Numbered from the stretch's first letter, positions 1-9,483 are shown. The stretch: 64,000 nt of DNA from Maritimibacter sp. HL-12 (GCF_900177545.1 NZ_FXBQ01000001.1:3070163-3134162); one strand, 5' to 3'. Notes: generated by a model not told the origin, from the sequence alone. Numbers and translations are program-made.

Positions 1-1
1 C

Positions 2-373
2 GTTTTCCTCGACGACCTCAAGGCAGATCCGGCGGCAATCTACCGCGAAACCCTGGCCTTCGCGGGCTTGCCCGACGACGGGCGGCGCGACTTTCCGGTT
101 TTCAACGCCCGCCGTACGCCGCGATCTCCGCGCTTTGCGCAGGCCAGCCACCGCGCGTCCGCCACCTTGCGGTTGCTGGGCATCGGGGCCGGCACGGGTC
201 TCGGCACGATGCTCAACCGTTGGAATGAAACGCCCGTGGACCCGGCTGCAGCCGCCCCCGGTCCGGGTCTCGCCCGGCTGCTGCGGGATACCTTTCACGA
301 CGACATCCTGCGCCTCGCCCGCGCCACCGGGCGCAATCTTGACCACTGGCTCGAGGAGCATCCTGCGACATGA
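2..373 (+). CDS. Sulfotransferase family protein (C-terminal part, cut by window edge)
   Basis: The reading frame is open from base 2 and ends at TGA 371-373, so only the last 123 residues are visible. The start, VFLDDLKADPAAIYRETLAF, followed by GLPDD and DFPVFN, is the usual C-terminal signature of PAPS-dependent sulfotransferases, where a late helix precedes a short loop. The 5'- and 3'-phosphosulfate binding motifs would lie upstream of the window. The stop overlaps the next ATG (ATGA), so it is translationally coupled to the glycosyltransferase. By context it probably sulfates a sugar of the glycan made by this locus. The acceptor cannot be told from sequence. Confidence 0.7.
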   Translation, partial: VFLDDLKADPAAIYRETLAFAGLPDDGRRDFPVFNARRTPRSPRFAQASHRASATLRLLGIGAGTGLGTMLNRWNETPVDPAAAAPGPGLARLLRDTFHDDILRLARATGRNLDHWLEEHPAT

Positions 374-1404
374 CCGCAACCCGGCACAGCCAAGGCCGTT
401 CCCCGAAGGTCTTGCAGATCATGCGGCCCGATCGTGGCGCCTACAGCATCGAGCGGGTCTTTGGCGATATCCGCGCGGCGATGGGCGACGATCTCGATGT
501 GACGGCATGGGTCTGCCCGCATCCGTCGCGCGGGGTTCTGCCCCGGCTGCGCGGTGCGCTCTCCGCCGCCGGCCAGAGCGCCGACGTGTTTCACGTAACC
601 GGCGATGCCCATTACCTCGCGCTGTTCCTGCCGCGCGCCCGCACGGTCCTGACCGTGCATGACTGCGAGTTCGTCCGGCGGGCCCGCGGCCTCAAGCGCG
701 CCTTGCTGTGGCTGTTCTGGCTTCGCCTCCCGGTTGCCCGAGCGGCCCGGGTTCTGGTGCCGTCGCAAGCGGCGCGGCGCGACCTGAGCGCGCTGGTCGG
801 GATCGGGCCCGATACCATCGAGGTGGTCGAAAACCCGGTCTCAACGGGGTTTCAACCGCAGCCCGAAGCGCGCCACCCGGGCCGGTTTCGGATCCTCCAG
901 GTCGGCACCAAGGCCAACAAGAACGTCGAGCGGCTTGCTGCCGCCCTGTCGGGGCTCGATGTCGAGCTGCATATCGTCGGGCGTCCGACGCCGGCGCAGG
1001 TTGCCGCCCTGCGTGCGGCCGGCGTGGCGTTCACCTGGCGCGAGGGATTGAGCGACGAGGCGATCCGCGCCGCCTACCGCGACTGTGACGCGCTTGCCTT
1101 CTGTTCCTTGTCGGAAGGCTTCGGTCTGCCGATCCTCGAAGCGCAAACCGTCGGGCGTCCGGTGGTGACGAGCAATCGCGCCCCGATGACGGAGGTTGCC
1201 GGCGGTGCCGCCGTCTTCGTCGATCCGGAAGATGTTGGTTCGATCCGCGAGGCTTTCCGGCGGTTGATCGACGAGCCGGCATTGCGCCGCGCCCTGGTGG
1301 CCAGCGGAGTCGACAATGCCGGGCGCTATCATCCGGGCATCGCCGCCGCCGCCCATGAAAAGGTCTACCGCGCGCTCGCGGGTTTCGCGCAGGCCGGACA
1401 ATGA
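370..1404 (+). CDS. Glycosyltransferase family 4
   Basis: A 344-residue GT-B fold transferase that probably adds one sugar from a nucleotide donor to a growing lipid-linked glycan on the cytoplasmic side. The C-terminal half shows the GT4 donor-site block LSEGFGLPILEA at about residues 245-256 (E-x7-E type), followed by GRPVVTSN and an AGGAAVFVDP segment. The N-terminal half holds the acceptor domain and the linker VPSQAARRDL. The start ATG overlaps the previous stop and the stop overlaps the next ATG, which places it inside a tightly coupled operon. The family is clear; the donor sugar and linkage are not. Confidence 0.9.
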   Translation: MTATRHSQGRSPKVLQIMRPDRGAYSIERVFGDIRAAMGDDLDVTAWVCPHPSRGVLPRLRGALSAAGQSADVFHVTGDAHYLALFLPRARTVLTVHDCEFVRRARGLKRALLWLFWLRLPVARAARVLVPSQAARRDLSALVGIGPDTIEVVENPVSTGFQPQPEARHPGRFRILQVGTKANKNVERLAAALSGLDVELHIVGRPTPAQVAALRAAGVAFTWREGLSDEAIRAAYRDCDALAFCSLSEGFGLPILEAQTVGRPVVTSNRAPMTEVAGGAAVFVDPEDVGSIREAFRRLIDEPALRRALVASGVDNAGRYHPGIAAAAHEKVYRALAGFAQAGQ

Positions 1405-2234
1405 TGGGGTGGGCCGATCTCTGGCGCCGCCGCCTGTCGGACCTGGTCGAACGCGTTCCAAGGCTCTATCGGCTCATCCTGATCGCGCGTCATCGCAATT
1501 CTCCGTTTCTGCGACGGATCGTGTCGCCGGGCCACGATCTGGTGATCGAGGGGTTTCCGCGCAGTGCCAACAGCTTCGCGGTCAGCGCCTTCATGTTCGC
1601 CAATGGCTGGCGCGATCCGCGGATCGCCACCCATGCCCACAGCCCGGCGCAGGTGCACCTCGCCGCGCGCTGGGGCGTGCCGACGATCCTCCTGATCCGC
1701 CGCCCCGAAGCGGCAATCATCGGCTGGATGGCCTATGCCAGCCAGCGCGGGCCGCGCGCGGGGCAGGGCATGAGCCCGGCGCTCAAGCTCGCCTGGGTGC
1801 GGGCGCAAACCCTGAGATACGCACGGTTTTATGAACGCACGACGCCGCTTGGCCAGCATTTCGTGCTGGCAACCTTCGAGGAGGTCACGCGCGATCTCGG
1901 CGTGGTCATCGCGCGATTGAACGCCAAGTTCGGCTGCGATTTCGCGCCGTTCCGCCACACCCCTCAAACCCAGGCGCGGGTCTTCGCATTCGGACGGCGC
2001 CACTTGTCGCCCGACCCTGCGCGCGATGCCCTGAAGGCCGAGTTCGCCGCGCTCTACCATGCGCGCGGCAACGAAGCCCCGCGGCGACGGGCCGAGGCGG
2101 CCTACCGCGCGGCGCTGGTCAACGCATGCCCGCGCGCCGGTGCGGGGGCGACGACCGGTCAACACGGCGATGCGCGTCGGCGCGACCTGCCGGCCGGCGG
2201 GCGGCAGGGCATCGGCCCGGTCGAAAGGATCTGA
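1401..2234 (+). CDS. Sulfotransferase-like protein
   Basis: A 277-residue protein with a sulfotransferase-type nucleotide site. EGFPRSANSFAV at about residues 50-61 fits the 5'-phosphosulfate loop, and LLIRRPEAAIIGW at about 101-113 fits the 3'-phosphate loop. The loop is divergent from the classical SGTT form, as in many bacterial sulfotransferase-like proteins. It starts with ATG overlapping the previous stop. The tail after about residue 235 is rich in Arg and Ala and looks less conserved. It probably transfers sulfate from PAPS to a sugar of the same glycan, but a different P-loop transferase role is possible. Confidence 0.7.
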   Translation: MMGWADLWRRRLSDLVERVPRLYRLILIARHRNSPFLRRIVSPGHDLVIEGFPRSANSFAVSAFMFANGWRDPRIATHAHSPAQVHLAARWGVPTILLIRRPEAAIIGWMAYASQRGPRAGQGMSPALKLAWVRAQTLRYARFYERTTPLGQHFVLATFEEVTRDLGVVIARLNAKFGCDFAPFRHTPQTQARVFAFGRRHLSPDPARDALKAEFAALYHARGNEAPRRRAEAAYRAALVNACPRAGAGATTGQHGDARRRDLPAGGRQGIGPVERI

Positions 2235-2238
2235 CGCC

Positions 2239-2877
2239 ATGCCGTTTCCCCCCGATCACGGAGCGCCACCCATTCCCATCCCAAGTATTGCGGGCCGGAT
2301 CATCGAGGCGGCATCGTGTTCCTCCGTGGGCAGGTCTGCCTCCGCGCGCCGGGGCAGGGTCCGCCGCGCCGTGCACCGCGCGCAGCGGCAGCCGACCAAC
2401 CCGCGCGCGCGCCGTTACCCTGTTGGCCCCTGCAAGGGTCCATTCTTGGCCCATCGCCCGACCTTGGGGGAGGTCCGGCGGCTCGGCCTCTTGCCGGAGC
2501 GACCGGTCGTCATGCTGGCGGTTTTCCGCGGCGTCCGCACCCCCCTTGCGCGCGCATTGGCGGCCCGGGCCGAGATCGCGCCGCGGGATCGCGCCCGCCG
2601 CGCCCGGCACCGGCCCGCGGCCGGTTTCGATCTCGGTCGCGACGACCGCAGCGCGGGGGACGCGGCGCTGCGATTGAAACGGTTGCGCGCGGAGTGCGAA
2701 CACCTCAGAGCCCGGATCGGGGCGGCGCTCGCGGCCATGCCCCGGACAGGATGTTGGCCAAATCCGGCGCTTGACTGCGTCGGCCTGCGGGCGCTGTCCG
2801 CGCGGCGGGGGGGCAGGCGGCTTTCAACCGCCGGTTTTGAAGCCGCCGGCGATGTGCCCGGACCGGGGGCCGCATGA
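2239..2877 (+). CDS. Hypothetical protein, doubtful
   Basis: A 212-residue frame that fills the gap between two coupled genes. The ATG lies just after an AAAGGA-like ribosome site and the stop overlaps the next ATG (ATGA), which argues for real translation. The product is unusually rich in Arg and Ala, with a possible short coiled coil near residues 145-170 (RLKRLRAECEHLRARIG) and no motif I recognise. A run of seven G lies near the 3' end, so a frameshift is possible. It could be a degenerate gene or a real small protein. No function can be assigned. Confidence 0.4.
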   Translation: MPFPPDHGAPPIPIPSIAGRIIEAASCSSVGRSASARRGRVRRAVHRAQRQPTNPRARRYPVGPCKGPFLAHRPTLGEVRRLGLLPERPVVMLAVFRGVRTPLARALAARAEIAPRDRARRARHRPAAGFDLGRDDRSAGDAALRLKRLRAECEHLRARIGAALAAMPRTGCWPNPALDCVGLRALSARRGGRRLSTAGFEAAGDVPGPGAA

Positions 2878-4241
2878 TCGGCGCACGGCCAGACCGGATC
2901 GGCGTGGCGGCGGCATCCGTCCTGCGGGCGCGCCTCGTGCGGGCGCTGGGATTGCGCGTCGCGCTCATGGCCGTCAGTTTTTCCAGCGCGATCCTGCTCA
3001 CCCGCGTGCTTGGGCCGCAGGAATACGGCGTCTACGTCTTCGCGATGGCGGTGATGACGGTTTTTGCCCTGCCCGGGCAGGCCGGCCTGCCGACGTTCAT
3101 GGTCCGCAAGCTGGCCTTTCTCGGCGTCGACAACGATTGGGGCCGGGTGTTGGGATTGGTTTCGCGCGTGCGGTGGCTGATCCTCGGCTACAGCCTCGTT
3201 GCGGCGATCGGCCTCTACCTTGTTGCACAGCTTGCATTCGGTGGCGGTCTCGACGATGCGCGCGGCCGCGCGCTCCTGTGGTCGGCGATGCTGTTGCCCG
3301 GCGTGATCCTCGTAACCGTCACCGGCGCCAGCCTGCGCGGCCTCGATCACCTCGCGCTGGGCCAGACGGTCGAAACCCTGTTGCGCCCGGCCGGATTCCT
3401 CGTTGTCGTGGCACTCGTGCTGGTCTGCGCCGTCAATCTGGATGCGGGCCGGGCCATCGCCCTGCACGGGCTCGCAGCCTGGATCGCGGCGCTTGCGGCC
3501 CTCGCGCTTCATCGCCACGCCCTGACCCCGGCGCGTGGCATCGCACCCCGGCGATACGGCAACGCCGAGGTCTTGCGCGATCTCGCCCCCTTTACCCTGG
3601 TTGCAGGGGTCCAACTCGTCATTGCCCAGACCGACGTGGTGATGATCGGGGTGATGCGACCTTCCGAGGAAGCCGGCCATTACCAGGTCGCGTTGCAATG
3701 GGCCAACCTCGTGCTGATCGCCCAGCAGGCGGTCTTGATGGTCGCGGGGCCAACCATTGCCCGCGCCTACCGCCGAGGCGATCTGGCCGATGTGCAGGCA
3801 ACCCTGACCTATTCGGCCCGCCTCGTCTTTGCCACTGCCTTGCCGATTGCCGCGGTGCTGTTGCTGTTCGGCCCGCAGATCATCGCGGCCACCTTCGGAA
3901 CCGCCTATGCGCCTGCCTTCGCCGCGCTCTGGGTGCTGGCGCTGGGCCAGCTTGTATACGCGAGCTTCGGCGCGATCGTGGCGCTGGCAAAGATGGTGGG
4001 CATGGAACGGCGGCTGCTCGGCCTCGTGTCCGTCGCCGCGCTGATCAACCTCGGACTGAACCTGGTGCTGATCCCGGCGCATGGCATCTTCGGGGCAGCA
4101 GTGGCCGGGATCATCGCCGATTTTTCGTGGAAAAGCATTCTCGTTGTCTCGATCTGGCGCAAGCTGGGCCTGGCGTCCTTTCCCGTCGGGGCAGGGCACG
4201 CCGCCGCCCTGCGGGCCAGCACCATTCCGGGGGGCGGTTGA
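2874..4241 (+). CDS. Polysaccharide flippase, Wzx/MATE-like family
   Basis: A 455-residue integral membrane protein with about 12-14 hydrophobic segments spread over its whole length, typical of the polysaccharide biosynthesis (PST) family. Near the start it has the family-like stretch SFSSAILLTRVLGPQEYGVY, and the middle carries QTDVVMIG, a usual feature of the central helices. It would flip undecaprenyl-linked oligosaccharide units across the inner membrane for polymerisation. The gene overlaps both neighbours by a few bases. No Wzy polymerase or Wzz regulator is visible in the window, so those would have to lie upstream or elsewhere. Confidence 0.85.
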   Translation: MIGARPDRIGVAAASVLRARLVRALGLRVALMAVSFSSAILLTRVLGPQEYGVYVFAMAVMTVFALPGQAGLPTFMVRKLAFLGVDNDWGRVLGLVSRVRWLILGYSLVAAIGLYLVAQLAFGGGLDDARGRALLWSAMLLPGVILVTVTGASLRGLDHLALGQTVETLLRPAGFLVVVALVLVCAVNLDAGRAIALHGLAAWIAALAALALHRHALTPARGIAPRRYGNAEVLRDLAPFTLVAGVQLVIAQTDVVMIGVMRPSEEAGHYQVALQWANLVLIAQQAVLMVAGPTIARAYRRGDLADVQATLTYSARLVFATALPIAAVLLLFGPQIIAATFGTAYAPAFAALWVLALGQLVYASFGAIVALAKMVGMERRLLGLVSVAALINLGLNLVLIPAHGIFGAAVAGIIADFSWKSILVVSIWRKLGLASFPVGAGHAAALRASTIPGGG

Positions 4242-5491
4242 TGGCGCGTATCCTCCATGTGCTGCCCGCGTTTCTGCCCGCAACCCTCTGGGGAGGCCCG
4301 GTTTTCTCCACCGCCGCGATGTGCCGGGCGGGGGCAGGACCGGGTCGGCACAGGGTGCGGGTTCTGACCACGGACGCGCAATCCCCGGTGTCGCGATCGC
4401 GGCTGGATCTGTCGGAGAACCCGGCGCGGTTCGATCCCGGCTTCGAGGTTCACTATGCCCGTCGCGCGTTCGGGCGCAGCGGGTCGTGGGAAATGCTCGC
4501 GCGGCTCCCGGCCATGGTCGCCGAGGCCGATCTGGTGCATCTGTCGATGAGCTATTCCTTCCCGACCTTGCCGACGATCCTTGCTTGCCGTCTTCTGCGC
4601 AAACCGCTGGTCTGGTCGCCCCGGGGGGCGATCCAGGCCACCGAGGAATGGCCCGATGCGCCGCGCAAGGGTGTGAAACGGGCTTTCGAACGCCTCGCCC
4701 GATGGATGCTTCCGCGCGATACGGTGCTGCATGTCACCTCGCAGGCGGAAGCCCGCGCGACGGCGCGGCGCATGCCGGGTGTGGCGATCCGCACGATCCC
4801 CAATTGCGTGCCGCTGCCGTCCCGCCCGGTTGCCCGACGCTTTCGGCCGGCCGGGCAGTTGCGGTTGGTTCATCTCGGCCGCCTGCACCCGAAGAAGGGC
4901 CTCGAGACCCTGATCGAGGCGCTCGCCTGCTTGCCGGACCATATCACGCTGACGGTCGCGGGCGGCGGCGCGCCTGGGTATGAAACCGCCCTCGCCAACC
5001 GCGTCCGCGCGCTGGGCCTCGCGCACCGGGTGGCGTTTCTCGGCCATGTCGAGGGTGCCGCCAAGCGCCAGGCGCTGGCGGCGGCGGATGCCTTCGTATC
5101 GCCAACCCTGTCGGAGAATTTCGGCATCGCGATTGCCGAGGCGCTGGCGTCTGGATTGCCGGTTGTCACGACAAGGGCTGCGCCCTGGGCCGAGATCGAA
5201 CGGTATCGGTGCGGGCTGTGGATCGAACCCGGTCAGGCCCCGCTTGCCGCCGCCTTGCGCGCGTTGGATGCGTGCAGCGGCGATGAGCTGGCCGCGTGGG
5301 GGCTTCGCGGGCAACGGCTTGTTTCGGAACAGTTTTCCGAGGCTGTTGTCGGGGCGCGACTGGTTGCGCTCTATGCCGAATGCCTCGGCGACGGCTCGAT
5401 CTCCGGGAGCGCCGAGACGCCCGGGGACCGCGATCGGCGGGGCCGGAACTCCGACGAGACCCGTGAGGTGGCATGGCACACCCGAGGATAA
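4241..5491 (+). CDS. Glycosyltransferase family 4
   Basis: A 416-residue GT-B transferase. The N-terminal domain begins MARILHVLPAFLPATLWGGP, with the glycine-rich acceptor loop typical of GT4 enzymes. The second domain contains VHLGRLHPKKGLETLIEA at about residues 208-225 and the donor-binding block LSENFGIAIAEALASGLPVV at about 290-309. ATG 4241 overlaps the flippase stop by one base. The last 30 residues are hydrophilic and overlap the next gene by 19 bases. It probably adds one residue to the lipid-linked repeat unit. The sugar specificity is not predictable. Confidence 0.9.
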   Translation: MARILHVLPAFLPATLWGGPVFSTAAMCRAGAGPGRHRVRVLTTDAQSPVSRSRLDLSENPARFDPGFEVHYARRAFGRSGSWEMLARLPAMVAEADLVHLSMSYSFPTLPTILACRLLRKPLVWSPRGAIQATEEWPDAPRKGVKRAFERLARWMLPRDTVLHVTSQAEARATARRMPGVAIRTIPNCVPLPSRPVARRFRPAGQLRLVHLGRLHPKKGLETLIEALACLPDHITLTVAGGGAPGYETALANRVRALGLAHRVAFLGHVEGAAKRQALAAADAFVSPTLSENFGIAIAEALASGLPVVTTRAAPWAEIERYRCGLWIEPGQAPLAAALRALDACSGDELAAWGLRGQRLVSEQFSEAVVGARLVALYAECLGDGSISGSAETPGDRDRRGRNSDETREVAWHTRG

Positions 5492-6719
5492 CCGTCGCCA
5501 TGCTCGGCGCCCGGATGCACTACGCGGTGCCGCGTATTCTGCATCAGGCCGGGATGTTGCATGCCCTGGTCACGGACGCCTATCTCGGCGATGGCGCTCT
5601 GCGCCGGGGGCTTGCCCGCCTGGCTGGGTTGCCGGGCATGGGCGCGCGGTTGCGACCGGCGCTGGGCCGCTACCACCCGGACCTGAGCGGCGCAACCATC
5701 GTGCAAGCGCCCGGCACCGCGCTCATCGTCCATGCACGGCGAAAGCGCGCCCGCGACAAGGCGGATTGGCGCGCGGCAAAGCACCTGGGCGCACGCCAAC
5801 TTGCCGCTTTGATCGAGCGCGATCCGCCCCGCGAAGGGGGGGGGTCCTCGCCTTTCACGAGGCCGCGCTCGAATGTTTTGAACGCGCCAGCGCCCGTGGC
5901 AACGGCCGCATCCTCGAACAAAGCGTGCTTGCCCGCCCGGTGGCGGCGCGGCTTCTGGCAGGTGAGATCGCCGAATGGGCGCATTGGTATCGGCCAACCG
6001 GGTTGCCGATCATCGACCTTGCCTCCTTCGCGCGATCGCAGCGCGAGTGGGAATTGGCAGACCTGATCCTTGCCGGGTCCGATTTCGTTGGCCAATCGCT
6101 GGTTGCCTGCGGGGTTTCGCCGTCCCGGATCGCCGTGATCCCCTACGGGATCGACATTCCAGCCTGCCCCGCGCGCATGCCGGATTATGCTGGCGATCGC
6201 CCGTTGCGGCTGCTGTTTGCCGGCGCGAGCGATCTGCGCAAGGGCATTCATCACCTCTTGCGCGCGGTCGATCGGCTTGGCCCGCGCGCGGTCGAGCTGC
6301 GGGTGGCAGGAGGGGTTGGCCTCAAGCCGGAGATCGTGACGCGGTATGCCGCCACGGCGCGATTTCTCGGTCAGGTTCCGAGGCAGGATATGGCGCGGCA
6401 CTTCGACTGGGCCGATGCCTTCGTCCTGCCGTCGCTGGTCGAAGGCTCCGCGACCGTGACCTACGAAGCCCTCGCCCGAAGGCTCCCCGTGGTGGCGACG
6501 CCGAATGCCGGGTCGATTGTAACCGACGATGTCGAAGGCCGGATCGTCGCGCCGGCCTCGGCGGCGGCGTTGGTGGAGGCACTGTCGGCCTATGTCGATG
6601 ACCCGGCGCTGCTGCGCCGCCACGCGGCCGGGGCACGCGCGGCGCGGGAAAGGGCATCCTTCGCGCGCTACGCCCGCGATCTGACCGAAACGCTTTGCGC
6701 CCGGAGTCCGCTGCGATGA
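5473..6719 (+). pseudogene. Glycosyltransferase family 4, interrupted by frameshift at a poly-G tract
   Basis: Two adjoining frames make one GT4 enzyme. The first starts at ATG 5473 (AHPRITVAMLGARMHY) and runs in frame to the G run at 5836-5844. Homology then continues in another frame with VLAFHEAALECFERA, then LLFAGASDLRKGIHHLL, and the donor block LPSLVEGSATVTYEAL, to TGA 6717-6719. One extra G would restore a 415-residue protein; loss of two would also do so. Without the shift the first frame stops at 6066 in nonsense sequence. The C-terminal half is well preserved, so decay is recent, switchable, or an artefact. The stop overlaps the next ATG. Confidence 0.8.
5836..5844 (+). repeat. Run of nine G at the frameshift point
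   Basis: Nine consecutive G bases inside a glycosyltransferase gene, exactly where the coding frame changes. The number 9 leaves the gene out of frame, whereas 7 or 10 would leave it in frame. Homopolymeric G tracts in surface-glycan genes are classic slipped-strand phase-variation sites. They are also common places for assembly errors. Confidence 0.9.
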
Positions 6720-7723
6720 GCGTTTGGACCAGACCGGGACCGGGGGGCGAAGCGGTGCCTGGCCGCGACATCGTCGTGCTCGCGCTGCGGCGTTCCGGCA
6801 CCACCGCGCTTTGGCGGCTGCTCAGGCAGGACCCGCGCCATGTTTGCTATGACGAACCGTTCAACCCCTTGCTGCGCCGGTTGCCGGCCAACAATGCCAA
6901 GCGCACGTGGGACGAGTTCATCGCCCTGCAAGCGCACGATCCCGCAACATGGGCGGCGCGCTTCGCGCCGGTGGATCGCGCCGGGGAGTTTTTCGAGGCG
7001 ATGACCCCGGCGCAGGCGGATTATCTCGCATTTCTCTCGGAACGGGGGCCGGTGGTGATCGACGAAACCCGGGCGTTCGGCAAGCTCGAGGGGATCTGCG
7101 CGGTGCTTGACCGGCCGGTGGTCATCCACCTCCATCGTCACCCGGTGGCGTTTGCCTCGTCTCACATGATCGCCTCGCAAAACCCGGGGTTCATGCGCCG
7201 CCACCTCCACCGGCTCGGCTTTTTCCGGCGCTGGTTTCGCTATGACAGCTGGGGGATGGAAGCGCATTGGCGCCCGCCGCTGCGGGCACGCACCGAAGCG
7301 TGGCTGCGCGCCGAGGCTGTCGTGCCGCCCGCGCCGCGCGCGCCCGCCATCCACAAGCTGCTGGCGATCTGGCTTGCAAGCTATCGGCAGTTGGAGCGTG
7401 ACGGGCGGCACCATGCCGGCGAGCGCTTCCTCTCGCTGTCTTTCGAGGCATTCTGCCGGTCGCCCGCGCCGTGGCTGGCGGCGATCTACCGGTTGGCCGG
7501 GCGGGCACCGCATGGCGTGGATTGCAGCGCTCTGCACCCCGCTTCGCCCGGCTACCGGCCCGGCGATCCACGCTGGCAGGCGGCGGCCAGGGCGGTGGGT
7601 TTCACGCCCGACGAATTGGCGCGGTTCTTCGCGCCCGGCGCGCCGCCGGCAACCGTGCCGCCCGGCCAGGCCGCGACCGCGGCCGCATTTCCCTCCTCGC
7701 AAAACGAAAGGACAGCATCATGA
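6716..7723 (+). CDS. Sulfotransferase
   Basis: A 335-residue PAPS-dependent sulfotransferase. The 5'-phosphosulfate loop is canonical, RRSGTTALWRLL at about residues 26-37, and the 3'-phosphate site is seen as HLHRHPVAFASSHM at about 140-153. It begins at ATG 6716, overlapping the previous stop, and ends overlapping the carbamoyltransferase start, so it belongs to the same operon. An earlier ATG at 6695 lies inside the upstream gene and is less likely. The probable substrate is a hydroxyl of the surface glycan or its lipid-linked intermediate. It is the third sulfotransferase-type gene of the locus and the most canonical. Confidence 0.85.
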   Translation: MSVWTRPGPGGEAVPGRDIVVLALRRSGTTALWRLLRQDPRHVCYDEPFNPLLRRLPANNAKRTWDEFIALQAHDPATWAARFAPVDRAGEFFEAMTPAQADYLAFLSERGPVVIDETRAFGKLEGICAVLDRPVVIHLHRHPVAFASSHMIASQNPGFMRRHLHRLGFFRRWFRYDSWGMEAHWRPPLRARTEAWLRAEAVVPPAPRAPAIHKLLAIWLASYRQLERDGRHHAGERFLSLSFEAFCRSPAPWLAAIYRLAGRAPHGVDCSALHPASPGYRPGDPRWQAAARAVGFTPDELARFFAPGAPPATVPPGQAATAAAFPSSQNERTAS

Positions 7724-9483
7724 CCGCCATTCTCGGGCTCAATGCCTTTCACCCCGATGCTTCGGCCTGCCTTGTTGTCGATGGAAAGCTTGTCGGCGCG
7801 GTGGCGGAGGAACGGCTTGGCGCGCGGCGCAAACACACGATGGAGTTTCCCCAGAACGCGATCCGCTGGGTGTTGCAGGATGCGGGTTTGCGGCTGCGCG
7901 ATGTCACTCATGTCGCCATCGCGCGAAATCCCGGCGCGAACCTTGCTGCCAAGACCGCGCACCTCCTGCGCAACCCGTCACTTGCGCTCGGGGCCGCCGC
8001 GCGCCACCTGACCCGAAAGAAGTCCATGCAGGCCTCGCTCGGAAATCTCGCCGAAATCTGCGGCGAAGATCCGCAAAAGGTTCGATACAAGCTGCACGCG
8101 GTCGAGCATCACCTGGCGCATATTGCCAGCGCCTACTACCTGTCGCCGTTCGAGGCGCTCACCGCCGGGTTTTCCTATGATGGCTCGGGCGATTTTGCCA
8201 GTGCGATGGCGGCGCGCTGCGAGGGGCCGCGGATCGACGTGCTCAAACGACGCCGGCTGCCCGACAGTCTTGGCCATTTCTACACCGCGATGTGCCAGTT
8301 CATCGGCTTCGACCGCTTCGGCGAGGAATACAAGGTCATGGGCCTCGCGCCCTATGGCGAAGACCGCTTCGACGCGGCACTTTCAAGGCTTCTCGGGCTG
8401 GATGCGACTCGCTGGTTCCGTCTGAACCCGGCCTATTTCGACATCGCGCGCGGGTTTCGCGACGCGCGTTTCGAGGTGGGCGGCGAGATGCGTCTGGGAC
8501 GGATCTATTCCGACAAGCTGGTCGACCTGCTTGGGTCCCCACGCACCCGGTCCCAGCCGATTGGCCAGCGCGAAATGGATATCGCGCGCTCGACGCAGAC
8601 GCGTTTCGAGGCGGCGGCAACGCAGGTCTTGCGCGATATCGGCACCCGGGTGCCCTTGACCCGCCTCGCGATGGCAGGGGGAAGTGCTCTGAACGGGGTG
8701 ATGAACGCGCGCATCCTGCGCGATTTCCCTGTCGACCAGATGTATCTTCAGGCAGCCGCCTCCGACGATGGCACCGCCATCGGGGCCGCCTATCATTGCT
8801 GGCACATGGGGATGGGGCGCGAGGCGCGGTTCGAGATGACCCACGCCTTCTGGGGCCCCGAATATCCAGACTGGCGCATCCGCCAGGCGATCGAGGCGGC
8901 GGGGCTGAGGTATCATACCTGCCGCAGCGAGGCCGAGCTGGTTGCGCTCGCCGCCGATTACATCGCCGAGGGGGCCGTGGTGGGGTGGTACCAGGGGCGC
9001 GCGGAATGGGGGCCGCGCGCGCTCGGCAACCGCTCGATCCTGGCCAACCCGGCGATCGCCGACATGAAGGCCACCATCAACCGCAAGATCAAGAAGCGTG
9101 AATCGTTCCGGCCCTTCGCGCCCTCGGTGCTGCGCGAGGAGGTGGGCCGGTTCTTCGAACAGGACATCGAAAGCCCGTTCATGATGCACGTGGTGAAATT
9201 CAAGCCGAAATGGCGCAAGCGCTTCCCCGCGGTCACCCATGTCGATGGCACCGGGCGGTTGCAAAGCGTCGATGCCGCGAACAACCCGCTCTACTACAAG
9301 CTGATCAGCGCCATCAAGGCGCGCACGGGGTATGGCATCGTGCTCAACACCAGCTTCAACGAGAACGAGCCGATCGTCGATACCCCCGAACAGGCGATCT
9401 CGGTCTACGCCCGCACCGAGATGGATGTTCTGGTGCTCGGTAACCATGTGTTGGTGAAACCCGAATATGGTGGTCGGCGGTAG
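7720..9483 (+). CDS. Carbamoyltransferase, NodU/CmcH family
   Basis: A 587-residue enzyme with the two expected parts. The N-terminal ASKHA-type domain starts ILGLNAFHPDASACLVVDGK and contains VEHHLAHIASAYYLSPF and FSYDGSGDF, which hold the metal and carbamoyl-adenylate site. The C-terminal YrdC-like domain contains GWYQGRAEWGPRALGNRSIL and ends with LNTSFNENEPIVDTPEQA. It transfers a carbamoyl group from carbamoyl phosphate, via ATP, to a hydroxyl of a sugar. It is of full family length, and TGACC overlap with the sulfotransferase stop places it in the operon. NodU acts on Nod factors, but here a surface glycan is the more likely substrate. Confidence 0.92.
   Translation: MTAILGLNAFHPDASACLVVDGKLVGAVAEERLGARRKHTMEFPQNAIRWVLQDAGLRLRDVTHVAIARNPGANLAAKTAHLLRNPSLALGAAARHLTRKKSMQASLGNLAEICGEDPQKVRYKLHAVEHHLAHIASAYYLSPFEALTAGFSYDGSGDFASAMAARCEGPRIDVLKRRRLPDSLGHFYTAMCQFIGFDRFGEEYKVMGLAPYGEDRFDAALSRLLGLDATRWFRLNPAYFDIARGFRDARFEVGGEMRLGRIYSDKLVDLLGSPRTRSQPIGQREMDIARSTQTRFEAAATQVLRDIGTRVPLTRLAMAGGSALNGVMNARILRDFPVDQMYLQAAASDDGTAIGAAYHCWHMGMGREARFEMTHAFWGPEYPDWRIRQAIEAAGLRYHTCRSEAELVALAADYIAEGAVVGWYQGRAEWGPRALGNRSILANPAIADMKATINRKIKKRESFRPFAPSVLREEVGRFFEQDIESPFMMHVVKFKPKWRKRFPAVTHVDGTGRLQSVDAANNPLYYKLISAIKARTGYGIVLNTSFNENEPIVDTPEQAISVYARTEMDVLVLGNHVLVKPEYGGRR

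Noticed and set aside
2415-4283. Long minus-strand frame opposite the flippase and glycosyltransferase
   Set aside because: Product is rich in Arg, Gln and His without motifs, typical of an antisense shadow in high-GC DNA; the plus strand holds the known genes.
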